Shown here in pieces: positions 58,553 through 64,000 of a stretch of DNA of 64,000 bases. Source of the DNA: Pseudomonas coleopterorum. GTDB lineage: Bacteria; Pseudomonadota; Gammaproteobacteria; Pseudomonadales; Pseudomonadaceae. The DNA is taken from positions 4,529,001 to 4,593,000 of the forward strand of contig NZ_FNTZ01000001.1 of NCBI RefSeq assembly GCF_900105555.1, given 5' to 3'. Positions within the stretch are counted from its first letter, which is position 1; the number at the start of each line of letters is the position of its first letter. The notes beneath the pieces are model-generated. The model saw only the letters and a program-made list of their open reading frames with translations, did no database searches and was not told the DNA's origin. A program made the translations under genes and the position numbers.

Positions 58553-59995
58553 ATGCTTGAAGTCATCAACGACTTCCTCTCGGGAAAAGTCCTGATCGTG
58601 CTTATCGTCGGCCTCGGTGGCTATTTCACCGTGCGCTCGCGCTTCGTCCAATTGCGCCACTTCCTGCACATGTTCAGTGTGTTCCGCGACAGCCTGCGCA
58701 ACAGTTCAGACCAGCTCAGCTCGTTCCAGGCGCTGATGCTCAGCCTGGCCGGTCGAGTCGGCGCCGGTAACATCGCAGGCGTCGGCATTGCCGTGACCCT
58801 GGGTGGCCCGGGCGCGGTGTTCTGGATGTGGGTCACCGCCCTGGTGGGCATGGCCAGCAGCTTCTTCGAATGTACCCTGGCGCAGGCCTACAAGCGCTGC
58901 GACCCCGACGGTCAATACCGTGGCGGGCCTTCGTTCTACATCCAGCATGGCCTGGGCAAGCGCTGGCTGGGCATGGTCATGGCGGTGCTGCTGCTGGTGA
59001 CTTTCGGTTTTGCCTTCAACGGGCTGCAATCGCACGCGGTCACCAGCTCGCTGAACGATGCCTTCGGCCTGTCCACCACCTGGACCGGTGTCGGCCTGGC
59101 CGTGCTGCTGGGCCTGGTGTTCTTCGGCGGGATCAAGCGGATCGCGGCGGTCGCCGACCTGCTGGTACCGGTCAAGACCCTGGCTTACATCGCCGTCAGC
59201 CTGTACGTCATCGTCCTGCAGTTCGACCAGGTTCCGGAAATGCTCGCCACCATCGTGCGCAGCGCCTTCGGCCTGGACCCGGTGTTCGGCGGCCTGCTCG
59301 GCAGCGCCATCGTCATGGGCGTGAAACGCGGCGTGTTCGCCAACGAAGCGGGCCTGGGCAGTGCGCCCAACGTGGCCGCTGTGGCGCAGGTCGAGCACCC
59401 GGTCGCCCAAGGCGTGGTGCAGGCGTTCAGCGTCTTCCTCGACACCTTCGTGATCTGTACCTGTACCGCGCTGGTGATCCTGCTGTCGGGTTTCTACACG
59501 CCGGGCTTCGAAGGCGATGGCATTGCCCTGACCCAGAATTCGCTGGCCAACGTGGTGGGTGAATGGGGCCGTGTGTTCATCAGTGTCGCCCTGTCGCTGT
59601 TCGTGTTCACCTCGATCCTCTACAACTACTATCTGGGTGAGAACAGCCTGCGCTTCCTCATCGGCGACAATCGCAAGGCTGTGCTGGTGTACCGCGCGAT
59701 CGTGCTGTTGCTGATCTTCTGGGGTGCCATCGAGAACCTGGAGACGGTGTTTGCCTTCGCCGACATCACCATGACCCTGCTGGCATTCGTCAACCTGATT
59801 GCCCTGGCGATGCTGTTCAAGATCGGTCTGCGCCTGTTGCGCGACTACGATGCGCAGCGCAGTGCCGGGATCAAGGTACCGGTGTTCGATGCCCGGCAGT
59901 TCGCCGATCTCGACCTGGACCCCAAGGCCTGGCCGGTGCCCAACCCTTCGGCTGCCAGCGAGAAGGCCCAGGCCGCCCAGCCCGTCCAGCGTTAA
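58553..59995 (+). CDS. Alanine/glycine:cation symporter (AGCS family)
   Basis: A 480-residue membrane protein of the DagA/AlsT type: SLAGRVGAGNIAGVGIAVTL GG-region motif, GPGAVFWMWVTALVGMASSF and VFANEAGLGSAPNVAAVAQ. It imports alanine, glycine or a related amino acid with Na+ or H+. GAGGT precedes the ATG. It is followed 12 bp later by asparaginase. Confidence 0.93.
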   Translation: MLEVINDFLSGKVLIVLIVGLGGYFTVRSRFVQLRHFLHMFSVFRDSLRNSSDQLSSFQALMLSLAGRVGAGNIAGVGIAVTLGGPGAVFWMWVTALVGMASSFFECTLAQAYKRCDPDGQYRGGPSFYIQHGLGKRWLGMVMAVLLLVTFGFAFNGLQSHAVTSSLNDAFGLSTTWTGVGLAVLLGLVFFGGIKRIAAVADLLVPVKTLAYIAVSLYVIVLQFDQVPEMLATIVRSAFGLDPVFGGLLGSAIVMGVKRGVFANEAGLGSAPNVAAVAQVEHPVAQGVVQAFSVFLDTFVICTCTALVILLSGFYTPGFEGDGIALTQNSLANVVGEWGRVFISVALSLFVFTSILYNYYLGENSLRFLIGDNRKAVLVYRAIVLLLIFWGAIENLETVFAFADITMTLLAFVNLIALAMLFKIGLRLLRDYDAQRSAGIKVPVFDARQFADLDLDPKAWPVPNPSAASEKAQAAQPVQR

Positions 59996-60007
59996 GGAGC
60001 CATCGGC

Positions 60008-61006
60008 ATGAGCATCGCATCCCCTGCCCGTCACGTACGGGTGCTGTACACCGGTGGGACCATCGGCATGCAGGCCAGCGCCAACGGCCTGGCTCCGGCT
60101 TCCGGCTTCGAAGCGCGCATGCGTGAACAGCTTGGCGCCCAGCCTGATCGGGTGGTGCCGAAATGGAGCTTCGAAGAGCTGCTGCCGCTGATCGACAGCG
60201 CCAACATGACGCCGGCCTACTGGCAGCGTCTGCGCCAGGCCGTGGTGCAAGCGGTGGATGAGCAGGGATGCGATGCCGTACTGATTTTGCATGGCACCGA
60301 CACATTGGCCTACAGCGCGGCAGCGATGAGTTTCCAGCTCTTGGGGCTCAAGGCACCGGTCCTGTTCACCGGGTCCATGCTGCCGGCCGGGGTGGCGGAC
60401 AGCGATGCGTGGGAGAACGTCAACGGCGCCCTGGGTGACCTCGCCCGCGGCCTGGAGGCCGGTGTTCACCTGCATTTCCACGGCGCATTACTGCCGCCGA
60501 CGCGCTGCGCGAAGGTGCGCAGCTCGGGGCGCAATCCGTTTGCCGCTCTGCGCCGCAATGGTGGCGCCGTCAGGGCTGCGTCGTTGCCTGAGGCGCTGGA
60601 TTACCGCCAGCCACGCCAGCCAGCCAACATCGGCGTGGTGCCGCTGTATCCCGGTCTGGGCGTGCCGCTGTTGCAGGCCGTTCTGGACAGTGGGGTCCAG
60701 GCCTTGCTGCTCGAATGCTATGGCAGCGGCACCGGGCCGTCCGACAATGCGTCGTTCCTGGACACGCTGCAAGCGGCCTACGAGCGCGGCATCGTGGTGG
60801 TGGCGCTGACCCAGTGCCAGGAAGGCGGGGTCGAACTGGACGTGTATGAAGCCGGTAGCCGTCTGCGCGATGCAGGCGTGCTCTCCGGCGGCGGCATGAC
60901 CCGCGAGACGGCCCTGGGCAAGCTGCACGCCCTGCTCGGCGCCGGTCTGCCCGTGGCGGAGGTCCGTCGCCTGATGGAGCTCGACCTGTGCGGCGAACTC
61001 GCCTGA
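60008..61006 (+). CDS. ansA: Type I-like asparaginase
   Basis: A 332-residue asparaginase with both catalytic threonines: VLYTGGTIGMQ and LILHGTDTLAYSA. No signal peptide, so cytoplasmic. It turns asparagine into aspartate, the substrate of AspA; the symporter and AspA next to it make a small aspartate/ammonia module. AAGGAG precedes the ATG. Confidence 0.93.
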   Translation: MSIASPARHVRVLYTGGTIGMQASANGLAPASGFEARMREQLGAQPDRVVPKWSFEELLPLIDSANMTPAYWQRLRQAVVQAVDEQGCDAVLILHGTDTLAYSAAAMSFQLLGLKAPVLFTGSMLPAGVADSDAWENVNGALGDLARGLEAGVHLHFHGALLPPTRCAKVRSSGRNPFAALRRNGGAVRAASLPEALDYRQPRQPANIGVVPLYPGLGVPLLQAVLDSGVQALLLECYGSGTGPSDNASFLDTLQAAYERGIVVVALTQCQEGGVELDVYEAGSRLRDAGVLSGGGMTRETALGKLHALLGAGLPVAEVRRLMELDLCGELA

Positions 61007-61024
61007 TCGAACCCCCAGCACGTC

Positions 61025-61093
61025 CTTCGCAGCCAATGACCGCCCCTACGAATCTGTAGAGCGGTCATCGGCCGCGAAGCAGGCGCTGCGGTG
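61025..61093. repeat. REPIN between ansA and the YeeE gene
   Basis: CTTCGCAGCCAATGACCGC and its near complement flank CCTAC-gaatct-GTAG. Positions 61059-61093 are identical to 39040-39074. Confidence 0.8.
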
Positions 61094-61103
61094 CTGCTGT
61101 CAC

Positions 61104-62315
61104 TCAGCAGCCAGTCAGCCTTTCCACCCGCGCTTCGCCGGGGAAGAACCACGGCCGCAGGCGAACGCCAACGCTGTTGCCGATGAACGCGGCGACCAGC
61201 CATAGCCAGCCGTGCAGGCTACCGGATGCGATACCGCTGAAATATGCGCCGATATTGCAGCCATAGGCCAGACGCGATCCATACCCCAGCAGCAACCCGC
61301 CGATCACGGCAGCCACGAGTGACCTGCGCGGGATCTTCAGGCTCGGTGCGAAATGACCTGCCAGACCTGCCGCCAGCAACGCACCCAAGACGATTCCGAT
61401 GTCCATGACACTGGTGATGTCCTCCCACACCGGCGCGGCCAGCGCCTTGGCATTGGCCGCGGCCTGCCAGAACACCCAGCTGCCCACATCGACCCCCAGC
61501 CCGCTGGCCACTTTCGCACCCCACAAGGCAAACGCCGAGGTGATGCCCCATGGACGCCCGGCCAACGCCAGTGTCGCGAAGTTCAGCAACGCCAGCGCCA
61601 CCGCACCCCACACCAGCGGCCATGGACCGCGGATGAACCTGTTCGAACCGGGCTGTGCGCTGGTCTCGGGCGTTTCCAGCCCCCCGTGCCGACGCCGCTC
61701 CAGGCGTACCGTGACCAGCGCGATCACCGCGAACAAAGCCAAGCTCAACACCAGCGCCGGGATCACGCCGAGACTCTTGACGATCGAAATCGCCGGCAGC
61801 GATGGCAGGGCGAACCACCAGTCCACATGATGCGTGGCGATCAGCGAGCCGCAGATGAAGAACAGCAGCGTCACCAGCATGCGCGCGTTGCCACCACCGA
61901 CAGTGAACAGCGTGCCCGACGCGCACCCGCCACCCAGCTGCATGCCGATACCGAAAATGAAGGCGCCGAAGACCACCGATACTCCGGCAGGCGCCACCAG
62001 CCCCACCACCGTCTGGCCAAACAGGCTGCCTGCGCCCAGTGCCGGGAAGAACAACAATACGGCCACGGCAAGCATCACCATTTGCGCCCGCAACCCTGCC
62101 CCGCGGCGATCACGGATGAACACCCGCCAGGCCGAGGTGAACCCGAACGCCGCGTGATAGAGCGTCAGGCCCAGGGCGGCCCCAACCACCCACAACAGCA
62201 CTTGCCGAGCACCCACCACGGCCGCGAGAAACACCGCGCCGAGCACCAGCAGCGATACCGCCACCAACGGCGCGCCCAAGGCACGTCGCGGGGCAACAGA
62301 AACAGTCGAGCTCAT
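61104..62315 (-). CDS. YeeE/YedE-family transporter
   Basis: A 403-residue, roughly ten-helix membrane protein with the two family repeats: FGIGMQLGGGCASGTLFTVG and GGLLLGYGSRLAYGCNIGAY, each with the conserved Cys thought to bind thiosulfate or other sulfur species. The start at 62315 fits the family; TATACT (62347-62352, minus strand) is a possible -10. No TusA/SirA partner gene is adjacent. Confidence 0.9.
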   Translation of the reverse strand: MSSTVSVAPRRALGAPLVAVSLLVLGAVFLAAVVGARQVLLWVVGAALGLTLYHAAFGFTSAWRVFIRDRRGAGLRAQMVMLAVAVLLFFPALGAGSLFGQTVVGLVAPAGVSVVFGAFIFGIGMQLGGGCASGTLFTVGGGNARMLVTLLFFICGSLIATHHVDWWFALPSLPAISIVKSLGVIPALVLSLALFAVIALVTVRLERRRHGGLETPETSAQPGSNRFIRGPWPLVWGAVALALLNFATLALAGRPWGITSAFALWGAKVASGLGVDVGSWVFWQAAANAKALAAPVWEDITSVMDIGIVLGALLAAGLAGHFAPSLKIPRRSLVAAVIGGLLLGYGSRLAYGCNIGAYFSGIASGSLHGWLWLVAAFIGNSVGVRLRPWFFPGEARVERLTGC

Positions 62316-62494
62316 GGAAGCGTCCAGATAGGAAAAACAATCGGCCAGTATAAAAGTTAATACACCGCCGTGCCGGCAAGCGTTGGCCGAAATTGACCGC
62401 TGCCGCACGAACCCTTTTGTGAACAACTTCACTGCAACGTTCTTCACGGGTGCCGGTCAGAAACTAGCCAATGATCGTACCGCAAGCCATTTTA

Positions 62495-62510
62495 CTGTAT
62501 GTAAAACCAG
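62495..62510. promoter_or_regulatory. LexA-like SOS box
   Basis: CTGTATGTAAAACCAG keeps the invariant CTG-N10-CAG frame and an AT-rich core. It lies 15 bp before the DnaA-box array. It is the only such site near here without a known SOS gene. Confidence 0.45.
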
Positions 62511-62525
62511 ATGACTGGATTCATC

Positions 62526-62585
62526 TGTGGATAAGGCTGTGCATAAACAGGGGTATAACCCTGTGGATACCTGTGTGGATAATTT
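62526..62585 (+). repeat. 12-bp-periodic array of DnaA-box-like sequences
   Basis: Five 12-bp units in one direction start at 62526, 62538, 62550, 62562 and 62574. Their first nine bases are TGTGGATAA, TGTGCATAA, GGGGTATAA, TGTGGATAC and TGTGGATAA: two perfect DnaA boxes (complement TTATCCACA), two with one mismatch and one degenerate. The 343-bp gap 62316-62658 holds no gene; this array and the LexA-like box are its main content. Confidence 0.75.
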
Positions 62586-62658
62586 CCGAACGGGCCGATG
62601 GATGCGTTCATCGAGACGAACTGCCAAGATGACAGTCATCCACCACCGGAGCCCGAGC

Positions 62659-63105
62659 ATGTCCGACCTTGCAATCCGTCCTGTCACTGCTGCCGACTAT
62701 TCCACCTGGCTGAGCCTCTGGCAGGCCTATCAGCGTTTCTACAAGACCGACATCCCCGACGCCGTGACCCAGGTCACTTGGCAGCGCATGCTCGACGAGG
62801 CCGAACCCATCAACGCCGCGCTCGCCTGGCGCGACGGCGTGGCGGTCGGTATGGTCCACTACATCTATCACCGCTCATGCTGGACCATTGAAAATTCCTG
62901 CTATCTGCAGGACCTGCTGGTGGACGATGCGGCACGCGGCGCAGGCGTCGGTCGCTAGTTGATCGACTATGTCTACGCCACCGCGAAGGCCGCCGGGTGC
63001 GTCAAGGTGCACTGGTTGACCCATGAAACCAACGGCACTGCCATCGGCTTGTACCAGCGTGTCGCCGAACAACCCGGCTTCATTCAATTTCGCAAGACAC
63101 TCTAG
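62659..63105 (+). pseudogene. GNAT acetyltransferase broken by one in-frame stop
   Basis: From the ATG at 62659 (CGGAG upstream) the reading frame encodes a GNAT domain: LAIRPVTAADYSTWLSLWQA, YLQDLLVDDAARGAGVGR. TAG at 62956-62958 (codon 100) interrupts it exactly after the acetyl-CoA loop, but the same frame continues LIDYVYATAKAAGCVKVHWL to a natural stop at 63103-63105. The total of about 148 residues is the normal family length. A single C-to-T change of CAG would explain it. The lesion removes the C-terminal half of the CoA-binding site, so the product is probably inactive unless the stop is read through. Confidence 0.85.
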
Positions 63106-63113
63106 GAGCTGCC

Positions 63114-63791
63114 ATGCCTACCTCCGCAATCGACTGGAAGCCTGTCAAGGCACCCGTGGCGACCACCATGAATGGCCGCTACATCCGCCTGGAGAAACTC
63201 GACCCCAAGCGCCATGGCGAAGACCTCTGGGAAGCCCTGCAAGGGCCGCAGTCCGACGCGCAGCTGTGGGACTACCTGCCCTACGGCCCGTTCAACGACC
63301 TGGAACTGTTCTACATCTGGCTCGATGGCTATGCGATCAGCAATGACCCCCTCGGCTTCTGTGTGGTCGACCAGCACACCGGCAAGGCCGAGGGCATCCT
63401 CAGCCTGATGTCGATCGTACCGGCGCACGGTCGCCTGGAAGTCGGCCATGTGGCCTTCGCCGCCTCCATGCAGCGCACGCCCAAGGGCACCGAAGCCATC
63501 TACCTGGCGCTCAAGCTGGCCTTCAGCCAGGGTTATCGCCGGGTCGAATGGAAATGCGACAACGCCAACAAACGCTCGCGTCGCGCCGCCGAACGGGTCG
63601 GTTTCACACTGGAGGGCGTGTTTCGTCAGCACATGATGGTCAAGGGTCGCAACCGTGACACGGCGTACTTCTCCATCACCGACAGCGAATGGCCGGCGAT
63701 CGAGGGCGCGTTCGAGGGGTGGCTGGCAGCGGACAACCAGCCGGCGTCGGGGCAAGTGAAGGCGCTGGAGCAGTTTCGCGTCGCCGGTTAA
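63114..63791 (+). CDS. GNAT-family N-acetyltransferase
   Basis: A 225-residue GNAT of the RimJ/RimL-like group: MNGRYIRLEKLDPKRHGEDL, FAASMQRTPKGTEAIYLALK and RRVEWKCDNANKRSRRAAERVGF (acceptor/CoA-binding region). Its ribosome site (GGAG) overlaps the stop codon of the broken GNAT gene 8 bp upstream, so the two were once translated as a pair. The substrate is unknown. Confidence 0.9.
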   Translation: MPTSAIDWKPVKAPVATTMNGRYIRLEKLDPKRHGEDLWEALQGPQSDAQLWDYLPYGPFNDLELFYIWLDGYAISNDPLGFCVVDQHTGKAEGILSLMSIVPAHGRLEVGHVAFAASMQRTPKGTEAIYLALKLAFSQGYRRVEWKCDNANKRSRRAAERVGFTLEGVFRQHMMVKGRNRDTAYFSITDSEWPAIEGAFEGWLAADNQPASGQVKALEQFRVAG

Positions 63792-63852
63792 ATAATTCTG
63801 TAAAGACCAGCCGCTATACAGGACGACCTCACTGCCTCCAGGTCGTCCGCTC

Positions 63853-64000
63853 ATGCCGTACTCTCCGCACCGCCTTGCCCTTGCCATCGCACTGCTCACC
63901 TTGGGCACACAGATGTCGGCAGCCTTTGCCAAAGACCTGCAGATCGACACTGCCACCCAGGCGACGCAAAGCCTGAGCGACACCGATCGGCTGATCGTGG
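63853..64000 (+). CDS. Start of an exported protein, cut by the window end
   Basis: The first 49 residues only: a signal peptide (LALAIALLTLGTQMSAAFA) followed by KDLQIDTATQATQSLSDTDR. The family cannot be decided; a secreted or autotransporter protein is possible. Confidence 0.55.
   Translation, partial: MPYSPHRLALAIALLTLGTQMSAAFAKDLQIDTATQATQSLSDTDRLIV

Noticed and set aside
62526..62585. The chromosomal origin oriC itself
   Set aside because: No dnaA, dnaN, rpmH or gidA nearby and only five units; called a DnaA-box array instead.

Overview
The window is a stretch of chromosome from a Pseudomonas of the P. putida/P. fluorescens lineage. This rests on recognisable gene content and order: rpmG-rpmB, radC, coaBC-dut-algC-argB, pyrE/crc, rph, yicC-gmk-rpoZ-spoT-ridA, exbB-exbD-tonB, oxyR-recG, hup, rubredoxin, ubiC-ubiA, phoB-phoR, phoU-pstBACS, purEK and aspA. 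Crc, a two-domain membrane-anchored AlgC and abundant REP elements of the 'GCGGGCAGAGCCCGCTCCCAC' kind are typical of pseudomonads. I see no rRNA, tRNA, CRISPR array, prophage or insertion sequence.

Layout. 0-7 kb: polyamine/amine catabolism genes (PuuB-like oxidase, PuuC/KauB-like aldehyde dehydrogenase, a cupin) interleaved with a MocR-type regulator and a phospholipase D-like lipoprotein. 7-8.5 kb: a lone GH32 levanase/invertase-like gene with a twin-arginine-like signal. 8.5-25 kb: core housekeeping (ribosomal proteins, an orphan peptide-binding protein, DNA repair, CoA, dUTPase, alginate/LPS sugar-phosphate mutase, arginine and pyrimidine synthesis, Crc, RNase PH, stringent response). 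25-29 kb: a lipoprotein, an SDR-type epimerase and the ExbB-ExbD-TonB energy-coupling operon. 29-36.5 kb: oxyR-recG, a YbaK-HDOD fusion, HU, rubredoxin and the first ubiquinone genes. 36.5-50 kb: phosphate regulon, with phoBR and, 6 kb further on, the pstSCAB-phoU operon and a response regulator; Pho boxes are readable in front of phoB, pstS and pstC. 50-55.5 kb: MFS transporter, thioesterase, hexose-phosphate epimerase, small membrane proteins and purEK. 55.7-61 kb: a LysR regulator divergent from an aspartase / alanine-glycine symporter / asparaginase module. 61-64 kb: a YeeE-family transporter, a GNAT gene broken by one stop codon, an intact GNAT gene and the start of an exported protein.

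The most unusual signals are non-coding. A 12-bp-periodic array of DnaA-box-like sequences (62526-62585), with a LexA-like box just upstream, lies far from any gene that normally flanks oriC. The purE leader carries a strong hairpin-plus-U-run ahead of the start codon. A 12-bp perfect inverted repeat brackets the oxyR promoter region and includes the oxyR start codon. Four regularly spaced ATACAG/CTGTAT half-sites precede the MocR gene. A near-consensus Pho box between phoB and a divergent small secreted-protein gene points away from phoB.
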